Positions 22,944-34,408 of a DNA stretch of 64,000 bases are shown one piece after another (the first letter of the stretch is position 1; each line of letters begins with the position of its first letter). The notes under the pieces are model-generated. The model saw only the letters and a program-made list of their open reading frames with translations, was not told the origin of the DNA and ran no database searches. Position numbers and translations under genes: made by a program. Origin of the DNA: Heracleum sosnowskyi (taxonomy: Eukaryota > Streptophyta > Magnoliopsida > Apiales > Apiaceae); the NCBI GenBank assembly GCA_030848705.1, contig CM061242.1, positions 128,598,757 to 128,662,756 on the forward strand, read 5' to 3'.

Positions 22944-25692
22944 AATATCCCCACACTTAGCAATTTGCACGTCCTCGGGCAAAGAAAGAAAATAAAATCT
23001 ACATCCTAACTTATTAACATCACTTTCGTAGATGACACGATTGCATTGAGCATATGCAACAAGCCTTTAAACCCCTAAGCAGCCCTAGTAGGACGAGTTT
23101 TGTCTCGTGAGGGTTTATAGAAGATAACCCACAAAATCAAATATTTTCAATCACCAAATCTCTCAAGCATGCAACATATCATAGTACTCCACACATTGTA
23201 AACCTCAATCACATAACAACCTGAAAGTGCCTGAAAGTACAAGTACTCTCACTTTACGCATCATTAACACAAGATAATCCAAGTATGCACACAATGTCTT
23301 GATAGACAAAAATATCATGAAATAGCAATCAAAGTCGCACTCAGAGGTAAGCATGCCATGGATAAATATCTCACATTGCTCTCAATTCACACAAGTGTAT
23401 AGGTATAAGTGTATCGCTCAAGCTCAATCAATGTACTCATGTGCTACCATATGCTTGGTTGTCCACCAAATCTCCACTACCTCGTATACATGCATACATG
23501 AATCAAAAGGTCTTTGTTAAAGGTTGTAATTGGGTTTTGGCACAGGTAGGATATCAAAGAATTAGGCTAACAAGTGGCTAAACTTGATAAACCAGTAGAG
23601 CATAATGTTCACTTTTAATTAAAGAACCCAACATGAAAAGTAAATCATGTAAAAACTGGCCAGGCTTTCACAAGCATTAAACACTAAGCACATATTATCA
23701 TGCACTTCCCCTCTTTCACATTGTAACAAACCAATGAACACAAACTCTACTTCTTCTTGATCACAATTTTTTTCTCAAAGTCAAGTCATTCTCCAGTAAC
23801 CAAGGGCAGTGAAAAGTCACCAAGAATATAAGAAGTATTGTTTTCTCCTTAATTTCTAGCCCATGCACTTAATACCAGCACATGTTCATGGATCGTCCCT
23901 TTCATATGACATTGCACTTTCCACCCATTGATCTCAAAGGAGTACTTGATAACATTCAAACTTTTTTTTTTACAACTTTCCCACCAAAATGTAACCCTTT
24001 AACAAAAGAAATCCCCACACTTAATATTCACCAACCCTGAAGTCGAATCAATATGCTCTACCAGTAAATCAAGACATGAACGAATAAGTAGGCTCAAGAA
24101 TTTTAGATTGGTGATATACTAAAGAAACAAATATAAGCTCAAGGGGGTTCACTAGGGATATTTTTTCATGGTTACTGTTTAGGTAAATGAGGTCAATCCT
24201 AGTGCCTTTATCATTTTCATGCATACACATACCATGTAGTCTCAAAACGGTTTAAAACAAGTTCTAGAGCAACATGAATCATGATGAACAACACACAACA
24301 AAAGAAATGGATTGATATAAAGTGCATCAATCATAAATTAGGCTCAAATTCTCACAGGGTGAAAGCATGCATTACTCACTAAAATTGACTAAGAAGCATC
24401 TCATGTTTTCAAATTTTTGCAAGCACGCGCAAGGAAATATCAAGCATCAAATGATTTTTCTATGAATATGACACTCAGAATTAATCATGCGAAATAAATC
24501 CACACAATGTGTACTTATCCATGCTAACATGCTTTTGAGACAAGGTAATTATATACAAAAAGGTTTTTGATTTTTTCAATTTTTTTGGATTTTATGATAT
24601 ATAATTTTTTTGGTTTTTTTAAAATATATTATTATCAAGAACCCATCCCCACACTTAAGTGGTTCATTGTCCTCAATGAATAATAATAAGAATAATATCC
24701 TAAATAAAATACAAAAAGAATAATAAAAAAAAAATATACAAAGAAAGGTTAAAAATACTCCCCTAATGCCTTGCATGAAATGCTTGTAGAAAAGAAGGTG
24801 TTGAAACTTCCTCCAACTGCTTCACTTGATATATAAGTAATGCAGCCCATTAATAACACAACAACAAGCTAGCTCAAGTGGTGGAGGAGTGCACATAGGA
24901 GTCTTGTATGAGAACAAGGTCAGGGGTTCAACTCCTTGGCCTCACATATTTCCATAACATTTTTGTAATAGCAGCCATTCAAGCAGGTGACGTGTCGCTG
25001 GTTACAAATGACGAGCTGACTGGACTGTGACATGACACCAGGTGACGAGGCAGCTGATGTGGCGACACCTGGACTGCTGTGTGGAGCTAATTGTGCTACT
25101 GGGCCATATTAGCCCATGGACTGGCTGAGGAGTTGGGCTGGACAGATGGTATAATTGGGTAGCACTACCATCATGGGCTGAAAATTTAATGGCCCGCTTT
25201 GTAGGACTTGAAGTGATTGTATGTGGAATTCACGCATGAGACAGAAATATTGGCACTGCGGGTAACTTTTATGCACCGCTAGTTTAACATATGCGCGGAA
25301 AAAGAATTTGTCTTGACAGGGATCTTCGCACTGCAGTGAAATTAATTTGCACCGCAGAGAATTTAACTGATATAACAGAGAAAAAAAATGCACTGCCAAA
25401 TGAAATATGTACACCGTGGGTTCACTGCAAGTTAATTTCTTCACCCTTAATAATTCGAATAAATTATTTTATCAACCTGCGAAAATTCTTTATGATCCTG
25501 AAACACTTCACACGAAATTATCAAGGCACCTTGTGGGAGTAAAAAAAACAAAAAAAAATCTAAACTAAAAAAAAAATACAAAAATAATGAAAAAAATATG
25601 GAATAAAATTTTACTAACCATACGACAATCGTGGGTTGCCTCCCAAGAAGCGCTGTCGTTAACGTCATTTAGCCGGACGTTTTTGCATCAAT
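22944..25692 (-). other. Long non-coding 3' region of inner gypsy element
   Basis: About 2.7 kb between the end of the protease frame and the 3' LTR, without a coherent open frame. This is where RT, RNase H and integrase would lie in a complete element. It repeats purine-tract-like CCCCACACTTA stretches (22953, 24014 and 24647), A/T runs near 24560-24640 and 25540-25600, and a tRNA-like sequence at 24866-24945. Plus-strand short frames here look spurious. Confidence 0.6.
24866..24945 (+). other. tRNA-like (SINE head-like) sequence
   Basis: TAGCTCAAGTGG at 24870-24881 matches the RNA polymerase III box A and GGTTCAACTCC at 24925-24935 matches box B. The spacing of 43 bases is slightly long for a tRNA but normal for SINE heads. 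No clear acceptor stem or anticodon arm could be paired by eye. It is the best internal pol III promoter in the window and is oriented opposite to the gypsy element. Confidence 0.45.
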
Positions 25693-28461
25693 TCATGGCG
25701 GCTTCAAGTAAGCAATAGAATTGTCCTTATCAGAAGGACCACTCACAAAATGTTTAGCTGCCACCTTGGTTACTTCCAACATATTTTTCTTGTCCATCTT
25801 CACACAGATTCTTCCATCCATCGGGTTTTTATTTTTCTTTCTCTTTCTAACACCTCTAAGGTGTTTATCCCCTTCGGTCGATTGAAAAATATGCTCTTTT
25901 ACCTCATCATCTACGTTCCACCTTCTCAAAACATTGTCATGACAAACTTCGAAAAGAACTAGCTCGTCATCCAAAAGTACATACTTCAAATGTGATGGAA
26001 GCTTTCCGAGCTTTACATTAGACAGATCTTCAACAAGAGATTCTTCAGCCTTGGATTTCTCAAGCATCTTGGATGATTCAAAATTTTCAACAGATTTTCG
26101 AATACTATGCAATGCATTCAATTCACTTGCAACTTTTTGGACTGGTAACTCTAGAGGATCATTGGAATTATGCTTACTCATGTGCATATTAGTTTCATCA
26201 TCAAGAGATCTCACAGAAAAACACTTTTCTTGTTCATCTGAAAATTTCATTGGTGAAAACACATTAAAAGTTACTTGATCATCATGCACACGCATAATCA
26301 GCTCCCCTTTTTGCACGTCAATAAGGGTCCTTCCTGTGGCTAAGAATGGTCTACCAAATAGCAGAGGGATTTCCTCGTCTTCCTCCATATCAAGCACAAT
26401 AAAATCCGCAGGAAATATGAATTTATCAACCTTTACAAGAACATCTTCCACTATACCCCTTGGATATGCATATGATCTGTCTGCAAGTTGTAATCGAACC
26501 GATGTAGGCTTTACCTCTCCAACTCCAAGATTCATAAAAATGGACAGAGGCATTAAATTAACGCTGGCTCCCAAATCACATAGAGCTCTCCCAAAATTTT
26601 GAGTACCAATAGTGCACGGAATAGTGAAACTCCCAGGATCCTTGAGCTTTGGTGGTAGCTTCTTCTGCAAAATAGCGCTACATTCTTCAGTCAATGCCAC
26701 TGTTTCGAATTCTTCCAACTTTCTCTTTCTCGAAAGAATGTCCTTCATAAACTTGACATAGTTTGGCATCTGCTCCAATGCCTCAACAAAAGGAATATTG
26801 ATGGACAATTTCTTGAAGACATCCATAAATTTCTGAAACTGCTTATCTTGCTTTTGCTTTTTCAAGCGTTGAGGATATGGAGGAGGCGGATAAATAGGCT
26901 TCCTTGGTGTTGGTGCTTTAACTTGAGGTTCCTGTTGGACTTCAGTGGACTCTTCACGTGCCAACTTTTGAGGCTCTTCAAGAGACTCAAATTCTCTTAC
27001 AACCTCTTCATGAGCTTTCTTTGTGTTCCCCTCAACCTCTTTACCGTTCCTCAAAGTTATTGCTTTGCAGTACTCCTTTCTATCATTCTTTGGATTTGGC
27101 TCTGTGTCATTAGGCAATGAACCTTGAGGACGATTATTCAATGCACTAGCTAACTGCCCCAATTGCATCTCTAAAGCTCTCATAGATGCACTTTGACTCT
27201 GAATCACAGCATCTGTTTTCTGCATGTATTGGAGAAGAAGATCTTCAGTTGTTGGCTTCTTCTCAATCTCTTGCGACCTTGATTGTTGTTGAAAACCTGG
27301 AGGAACATTAGACTTGTAAGGCATGTTTGAGCTCGCGTTGTTGTTCCATGAAAAGTTGGGATGATTTCTCCAACCAGGATTGTAAATATTAGAATACGGA
27401 TTGTTTCCCTGGTTACTTGAATTCCCCACATAGTTCACTGTATTAGACTGTGATGCATCATGATAAATCAATGGACATTGCTGAGTTGGATGCCCTTCCC
27501 CACACGTATCACAAACTACATGAACATTCTGAACTTGATGAGCAGGTTGAACTGGTTGATGTCTATCCACTGATAAAGACTCAAGCTTTTTATTTAAAGC
27601 TTCAAATTGAGACACCATCTTAGCTGAGAATGATGTGAATGGATCAACTTCATACAAACCAGCTACTTTCTTGGAACTTGTTCTTTCATAGGCCCTGCAA
27701 TTATTTGAAGTAATATCCTCAAGAATCTCAAAAGCATCTTCAGGATACTGGTTGATCAATGAACCCCTAGCAGCTCCATCAACTTGAGTAGCACACTGCA
27801 ATGTCAGCCCATTATAGAATGTGCGAATCTTTTGCTGGTCAGATAGTCCATGATGTGGACACTTCCTCAAAAGATCTTTGAACCTCTCATAAGCTTCATA
27901 AAGAGACTCCATATCAAACTGCTGAAAATTCTGAATTTCTTTGATCAACCGTTCTGTCTTTGCTGGAGAGAAGTACTTGTTTAGAAATTTCTCAACAAGT
28001 TGGTTCCATGTAGTGATAGAATTGACTGGCAGAGAATCCAACCATTCTCTCGCTCTTCCATCCAAAGAACGACTAAATAGCCTTAGTCTGATGGTCTCTT
28101 CAGAAACACCATTAACCTTGAAATTATCAACAATCTAAAGAAAATTTCTCAAGTGAGCATTAGGATCTTCAGCAGAAAGACCATGAAATTTGTTGTCCCT
28201 GATAGCCTGCATTGTAGCTGAATCAACATGAAAATTATTTGCAGCAATGGCGGGCCTTGCAATACTAGAATGAATGCCATCGAAAGAAGGCATTATGTAC
28301 TCCTTCACCCGCATGCGCCTTGCAGCAGGAACTTCATCCACATTATCACCCATTGTACCGACTTGGGTTTTAGCTTCCCTGACTTGCTTTCGAATTTGTT
28401 TCGCAGTTCTCTCAATCTCCAAATCAAGTGGAACAAGTGAAGAAGAGTCACGTCTACGCAT
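25693..28461 (-). pseudogene. gag-protease of inner gypsy element, one stop codon
   Basis: One reading frame from the ATG at 28461, broken by a single TAG at 28135-28137, then open for 790 more codons to 25693. Retrotrans_gag capsid motifs are clear on both sides of the stop (DGRAREWLDSLP, FLNKYFSPAKTERLIKEI, RCPHHG-like KCPHHGLSDQQKIRTFYNGL). A zinc knuckle C-x2-C-x3-H-x4-C (CDTCGEGHPTQQC) follows, then the protease with the Athila-type active site CDLGASVNLMPLSIF and the flap-like LLFGRPFLATGRTLIDV. The frame ends shortly after KHFVSGPSDKDNSIAYLKPP-like sequence, with no RT. The basic, Pro-rich stretch before the protease is typical of Athila gag-pro. The single stop could be recent. Confidence 0.85.
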
Positions 28462-28562
28462 ACAAAATCAAGCCCCTACAAAACTTGAACAAAAGAACAA
28501 GTAATACTCGATCTCAAAGTACTAAATAGTGCAATGATATTAACAAATAAATACTTAAAATT

Positions 28563-28583
28563 GGTCCCCGACAGCGGCGCCAA
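28563..28583 (-). other. Primer binding site of inner gypsy element
   Basis: Read on the minus strand it begins TTGGCGCCGCTGTCGGGG, the GGCGCCG-type PBS common in Athila/Tat-lineage gypsy elements, five bases from the 5' LTR. Confidence 0.8.
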
Positions 28584-28588
28584 AAACT

Positions 28589-29888
28589 TGTTGTCGGTTT
28601 TACAACCTTAACGCAAGAGCACGTATCGCAACAAGTAGTAAATAAGTTCATTCCCACGAGGACTACAAATAAGCTGTTAAATACCACTTACTATCTTTCT
28701 TTCAATTCAAGTATGATAAAAATCAAGTGAAGTTTTTACTAAATTACCACTAAACAATTAAGCTAACACAATATCGAATAATAAATTCCAAGAGAATTAA
28801 AACTAGGCCTTAACTTCATCTAATGTCTTTTAACAAGCTTCTTCTTTAACCTCTATTCTCGTGGTCTAATTGCTAGTCTAAGGCTATTAAGTACGCACAA
28901 GGACCTTCCGAATCTCAAGTGACTCTAATTTATGAATTAACCCCCATATTCCTATGTAGAATTTAAATCCATAAACAGCATTAAGTTTCACCTTAATTGG
29001 ACTACCTAGGGTGTTTAGGTATATTCCTATCCTAACCACAAATTAATATAATTATTAATCCTAGGTTATATTGGTTGGGTCTTAACTTAGGGTTTCTTTT
29101 CCAAGTCCACCTAAATTACTGATTCAATCTCAAGGGTGATCAATCTTTGAGAAGCATTAAACGCAAACCAATACAAACAATCAATATGACCACAAGAACA
29201 AAGAATTAAAGAATACAACTTATGTATTAACAAAAGAATCCATTAAAGGCCTAGAGAGAAAATTAGTTCATCATCTCAAAAGAAATCAATACACAAGAGT
29301 ATGTAAACATGATGAAAAAGTAAGGAGAAAAGATGAAATCTGTAATCGCAGCAATCCCCAAAGCTTCTTCCCTCTTGAGCGCAGCCTCCTTTTTCTCTTC
29401 TCTCAGATGTATATAAAATACCTAATTATCTCTGATGTATGTTTATGTACCTCATAAAATTATTTTAATATTTTGAGGAAAATACAATATGTTTCCTAAA
29501 CTGATTCTGCTTTTCCAAGGAAATTCGTAACTGACTATTCCTCAGTAATTCTGGCCCGTTCCAGTTGTAATTTGATATCTGGACCACTTAATAATGAAAG
29601 AGAATTCTGTTATCTTCGCGTGCGCTGTTAAATCGTCCAATTCTAACTTCTGGAACTCCAGATATGGCCCAAATAGTGATGTACTTGCGTGCAGCCCAAC
29701 AAATCCGAATTTCCTTCTAATAAATCTCCAAATTAAGCTATTTATTCTCCAATCCTTCCAAGTTTAGGATTCCTTGCTTCCTACAATAAAACATCAGAAT
29801 TTATTTAATAAAAGTCCAATTAAATGCAAAATATAATAAATATGAGGAATAAAATCATATAAAATATATATAAATATATACTCTATCA
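28589..29888 (-). repeat. 5' LTR of inner gypsy element
   Basis: 1300 bases, TGTTGTCGG to CTCTATCA on the plus strand. Ends next to the second copy of AAAGG. A related but clearly older solo LTR occurs at 39142-40436. Confidence 0.9.
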
Positions 29889-30894
29889 AAAGGCTCCTAG
29901 AAAGAAGGAAGTTGGAATTTCTATCAAAGAAAATACTCAACAGAGTATACAATACACAAGGAGGCCTGTGATTGCAAATACTGATAAGGGAAAGGGTAAA
30001 CTGGTAGAAGAAGGACAGTTACCAAAGAAGAATTATTCAACCTCTGACGTTGCTCATGTTGATATTTCTACTAAAGCTGAGACAACCACTGACAAGGCTC
30101 AAGTTGTACAAACTCAGCTAGCTCCACAATTCAAAGGTTTCTTAAGACCTGTACTTTCTGAAACTCTGACGCTAGAACCTGTGAATTTTTCTCAAACCAG
30201 GACAGTACTTGGAAAAGAATCTTATGACAAGTCTGGTTTAGGTTCACACAGGGAAAAGAGAATAAATAACAGACCTTTAGATCAAACATCACTGGCAGAA
30301 GCTGGTATTGGGGTATCTCAAGAGAGCCTTGATAAACTAGAATCTGTTCAGATGGTCTATCATAAAGGATTAAAGAAAGAGTTTCTGTTATATTTTATGT
30401 CTGATGGAAGAGTTTACAGAGTAGGAGAAGCTGATGTTCAATTGAAGCTATGGGAAGAGCTTGAGTATGTTTTATACCTTCTCAAAGTCAAAAATAAAAG
30501 TACTCATGATGCTGCTATAGTTATAAGAGATAGGATGATGAAATCCAAAGTGCTTCTTGGAGGTAGTGTTTCTAGTGCATATATTCCTAAGTACAGAGAT
30601 GCTTATGGAAAGATTGTTGAGATGAAGAGAAACAGTGCTAAGTTCAAGACAACACTGGGTATTAAAGTCTTGGAATTCAATCTGGAGTCAGACAAATCAT
30701 ACTATATTCGGCTAGGGAATGAAATGAGGAAGAACAGCATTTATTCTCTGAGAGCTGCTATCTACCAGACTGGAGAAGGTGATCCAGAGCTCAAGGAACT
30801 AAAAGAAATCATGGTGGAAGAGCTTGAAAAGGCTGAAAGGAGACTTCTCATCGATTATCTCAGGACAGTGCCTGATATTGAAGAGATTAAGTAA
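29889..30894 (+). pseudogene. ORF3, 3' part, of middle copia element
   Basis: Continuation of the ORF3 frame on the far side of the inserted gypsy element, open to the TAA at 30892-30894. It matches the C-terminal third of the outer copy closely (KESYDKSGLGSHREKRINN, LWEELEYVLYLLKVKN, ending DYLRTVPDIEEIK). This conserved C-terminal domain is basic and helical with no membrane segment. Its conservation between two defective copies shows it was under selection in the recent ancestor. The ATG often chosen at 29968 is internal and not a natural start. Confidence 0.75.
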
Positions 30895-31039
30895 AGTATG
30901 ACTGTAAGTTTTTAAAGTTTTCTGTTCTAAGTTAAAGTTAAACTCTGATTATATTTAAACACTGCATTTGTTATATGTTTTGACATCATCAATTATCTAT
31001 TAACTTGTACATCTCTATTATGCACAAGTTGGGGGAGAT

Positions 31040-31536
31040 TGTTAGATATAATTGCTGACGTTTGTTCATCAGTGTTTAAGTACCAGGTACTCATCAGAGT
31101 TTACTGGAAGCCAGTCAGAGTTTATTTAAAGTCTGATGGGATGAGAAAGTTTACCTTAGCTGTCGGTGCTGATATAAAGATTCTAGAAGCAATATATCTT
31201 GAAGATGGAAAGAAGCAAGATATATTGAGACAGTTAAGGAAACGGAACAGAAGACAGAAGCAATCCTAATTTGATATAATTTGTATAGATAATTTATAGG
31301 AATATCAATTAGAGATTGATTATGTAACTGTGTATTATATAAACACAGATAGGTTAACCCTAAAAGGGATGCGAATACTGAATACATTATTCTTGTAACC
31401 TAGCAGCTCTCTGTGATTCTTTAACATCACAAAGAGAAGAGTTATTTATATAATTCAGTTGTTGATTCATAAACAGTGTTCTCAATTGTTATTAATATAC
31501 TTATCTTGATTATATTTTGTGTAATTCGGCCTAACA
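31040..31536 (+). repeat. 3' LTR of middle copia element
   Basis: 497 bases preceded by the polypurine tract TTGGGGGAGA at 31029-31038 and followed by target duplication CTCAT at 31537-31541, which belongs to the outer element's pol frame. Confidence 0.9.
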
Positions 31537-32011
31537 CTCATTGATGTTGTTCAAGTTTAGGTGAGAGAGCTTCTTATGCCATTTCCAACTCTCTTCATTT
31601 GACATTTTTGCAGACAGACACACAGCTTTTCCTTCAGAGTTTGTTACCAAACTTGCTTCATAAATATTATTCCGTCTGTGTCCAACTAGAACAACTTTCC
31701 CTGTAGATTTGTTGATAACCTCACAGTATTCAGATTGAAAATCTACATGGTAACCTCTGTCACAGATTTGACTCACAGATAGCAAATCATGCTTGAGTCC
31801 TGGGACTAGAGCTACATTTGTGATGATGACACTTCCAAGATTGATATTGCCATATCCCATAGTACGTCCTATGTTGCCATCTCCATAGGAGACTTTTGGG
31901 CCAGCTTTCTCCTCATAGTCTGATAGCAGGGCTTTATTTCCAGTCATGTGTCCTGAACATCCACTGTCCAAGACTAGGGTACTTTCCCTTATGCCCTGCG
32001 ATCACAAACAA
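31537..32011 (-). pseudogene. pol start of outer copia element (protease, pre-integrase)
   Basis: Minus-strand frame beginning just after gag with the protease motif MDSGCSGHMTGN near 31970 and running through the GAG-pre-integrase region (SWKWHKKLSHLNLNNINE). There it is cut by the middle element at the CTCAT duplication. It resumes at 11699. No stop is seen within this stretch. It is in a different frame from gag, as in the middle copy. Confidence 0.8.
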
Positions 32012-34345
32012 TTACAAAGAGTTAGATTTAAGGATCCAGACTTGCTTGGATCCTTTGGCTTTCTTGACATAGTTAACTTTTGCAGCGAAATTATCATCAA
32101 CAGAGTTTAAGCTAACAGTATCAGACTTTACACTTGCAGAGTTTGCTCTAACCCATTTCAAGTTGGGCTTCAACTCATAATAGTTGTGATAAATAGCATG
32201 ATAACTCTTGCAAGTATAAATGGAATGCCAAGTGCTCCCACAGTGAGTGCATAAAGTCTGTGGTCTAACCCTAACATAATCATTCTTCACTCCAGACTTG
32301 GAGGGTAAAGAATTAATATCTTTGTTTTTTGTGCAGAAACTTGCAAGATGGTTAGTACTACCACAACTATGACATGTCTTTCTAGGAGCATCAGAATTAG
32401 GCAGATAATCATTTCTTTTATTAATGCCTACTTTTCCATTCCTATTTTTCTTAGACACTTTCTGTTTGATGACAGACTTTACCTCTTTGAGCTTATGTTT
32501 GAATTGTTTTTCTGTCATCAAACCAACATCAACCTGTTTATCACAGATTTTTACTGGTTCTTTAACAGCTTCTGACTCAATCTGTTTTTCTGTTATTGAA
32601 CCAACATTAACCTATTTTTCACAAGTTTCAACTGGCTCCATAACAGCTTCTTTCACAACTACATATTTTAACTTACTGGATTCAGGAACAAATTTCACAG
32701 GTTTAAGTTGTGGTTTAACTTTAACTTTATCTTTAAACCTAAGTTCATCTTCCTCACAGTATCCTAACCCAACTGTATCTGTTTGAAAAACTTGATGTGT
32801 GTCTTTTCCAGAATTAGTCCAGGTTTTAATCACTTTTCTCTCCTTTTCTAATTCAGATTCAATTTTTCTATATCTTTTAAGCAATTCCTGTTCAACATAA
32901 ACAGCATCATCTCTTTCCTTTTGAACTTGTTGCATGTTAACAAGTTCATCTTCAAGAAATTTATTTCTATCTTTAAGCTTTTGATTCTCAGATTTAATTC
33001 TCTCATTCTCTAAGGTCTGATCTCTATAACTAACATGTATGCTTTTAAGATAAATTCGCAATTCAGATATGTTATCAGTATCATAAGCATAAGTTGTTAA
33101 AGGTACCTTATTTTCAGATGAATCACCTTCATCTTTGACAGTTGCCATGAGAACATAGTTTACATCCTCATCTGAATCTGAAGTGTCTGCCCAGTCTCTT
33201 CCTTTAGTGATGAGTGCTTTTTCAGATTTTCCTTTCTTGCATTCTGGAGCATAGTGACCCATCTCTTTACACTTTTAGCACTGGATCTCAGACTTGTCTT
33301 TCTTTCCAGACTTGGTATCCCTTCCTTCAGACTTTCTGTAACTTTTTCTTTCAGAGTTTGAATCTTTCCTTGAGAATCTTTTTCCTTTCTTGAAGTTCTT
33401 GAAACCCATCTTTTTGAAAGTCTTCACCATCAAAGCAGCCATTTGCATCATTTGTTCTTCATCATCCTCAGATTCAGAAGAGGCATCAGTGTTTGAGTCA
33501 TCATCAGAGTTTGATGACTCACTCTCAGAGTTTATGACCAAAGCTTTTCCCTTAGCTTTCTTCTTTGATGTTTCTTTCTTCATGAGTTTTTCTTCAACCT
33601 TGAGAGCAACAGATTTTGTCTTCTTACTAGATCTTATGTTCCTATGTTCTATCTCCAGTTCATGAGTTTTAAGCAACCCATAGATTTCATCAAGCTCTGT
33701 ATCTGCAAGCTCATAATTATCTCTTATTGTTGTTGTCTTTAAATCCCATCTTTCAGGTAGAGATAAAAGAAACTTGAGATTAGACTCTTCAAGATCATAT
33801 TCTTTATCAACCAGAGATAAATCATTCAACAGTTTACAGAATCTGTCATATGTTTCAGTCAAAGTTTCACCAGGTCTTGAGTCAAAGTGTTCATACTCCT
33901 GTGTCAGTATGGTCTTTCTGTTCTTCTTTATAGCACTAGTTCCTTGGCATCTGACTTCTAAAGCATCCCAAATTTCTTTGGCAGTTTTGCAATCAATAAC
34001 TCTGTTAGACATAACATTATCTAAGGCACTGTGGAGAAGATGTCTAACCTTTGCATCCTTTGCAATCGATGAGATGTCTTCAGGAGTCAAATCTTTCTTT
34101 TCCTTTGGAATAAGCTTTTGTTCTTCACCAGCAACAACAGTAGACAGTTTAGTTGGTTTATGAGGACCATTATAAATTCTATCAAGATATTCTGGATCTG
34201 TGGCTTCCAGAAACATGGTCATCTTCACCTTCCATATTGGATATTCTGCTGGTTTGAGAATTGGAACCCTGATAGTCTTATATCGACTCACAGAGGTAGG
34301 TTGAACCTTTTCAGGAGCTGCACCGGTTGGAATTTGTTCAGTCAT
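32012..34345 (-). pseudogene. gag of outer copia element, two nonsense codons
   Basis: A single frame from the ATG at 34345 to the stop at 32012, interrupted at 33272-33274 (inside the first zinc knuckle, replacing its second residue) and near 32609-32611. Unlike the middle copy, the UBN2-type capsid domain is complete (SALDNVMSNRVIDCKTAKEI, YDRFCKLLNDLSLVDKEYDL, LPERWDLKTTTIRDNYELA). The coiled coil and both C-terminal knuckles (CHSCGSTNHLASFC, CTHCGSTWHSIYTC) are also present. It therefore serves as the reference for the gag deletion in the middle element. Confidence 0.85.
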
Positions 34346-34395
34346 GATTATACTTGTGTTTGAATCGTAAAACTGTATATATTAAACAGCCTTGG

Positions 34396-34408
34396 CTCTG
34401 ATACCAAT
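34396..34408 (-). other. Primer binding site of outer copia element
   Basis: The plus-strand GGCTCTGATACCA is the complement of the Met-tRNA PBS TGGTATCAGAGCC, next to the 5' LTR. Confidence 0.85.

Larger units (their letters stand above)
21644..29888 (-). mobile_element. Inner Athila-like gypsy element with gag and protease only
   Basis: LTRs of 1300 bases at 28589-29888 (5') and 21644-22943 (3'), each TGTTGTCGG...CTCTATCA. They are flanked by target duplication AAAGG (21639-21643 and 29889-29893). The PBS, read on the minus strand, is TTGGCGCCGCTGTCGGGGAC immediately inside the right LTR. The purine tract GTGTGGGGATATT lies inside the left LTR. Coding capacity stops after gag and aspartic protease; there is no RT, RNase H or integrase anywhere in 8.2 kb. 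I found only about six LTR differences by eye, so the insertion is recent. It must have been moved by enzymes of another element. Confidence 0.9.
11700..31536 (+). mobile_element. Middle SIRE-like Ty1/copia element
   Basis: LTRs at 11700-12196 and 31040-31536 (497 bases each, about five differences by eye). They are flanked by target duplication CTCAT at 11695-11699 and 31537-31541. A Met-tRNA PBS follows the 5' LTR and the purine tract TTGGGGGAGA precedes the 3' LTR. Order gag, protease, integrase, RT, RNase H, then ORF3 is that of SIRE/Maximus copia elements. About 11.6 kb is its own sequence; the remainder is the gypsy element at 21644-29888. It is inserted into the GAG-pre-integrase region of the outer element of the same family but in opposite orientation. 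A gag deletion, two pol frameshifts and an ORF3 stop make it non-autonomous. Confidence 0.9.

Noticed and set aside
24866..24945. Functional tRNA gene
   Set aside because: A and B boxes are good but I could not pair an acceptor stem or anticodon arm.
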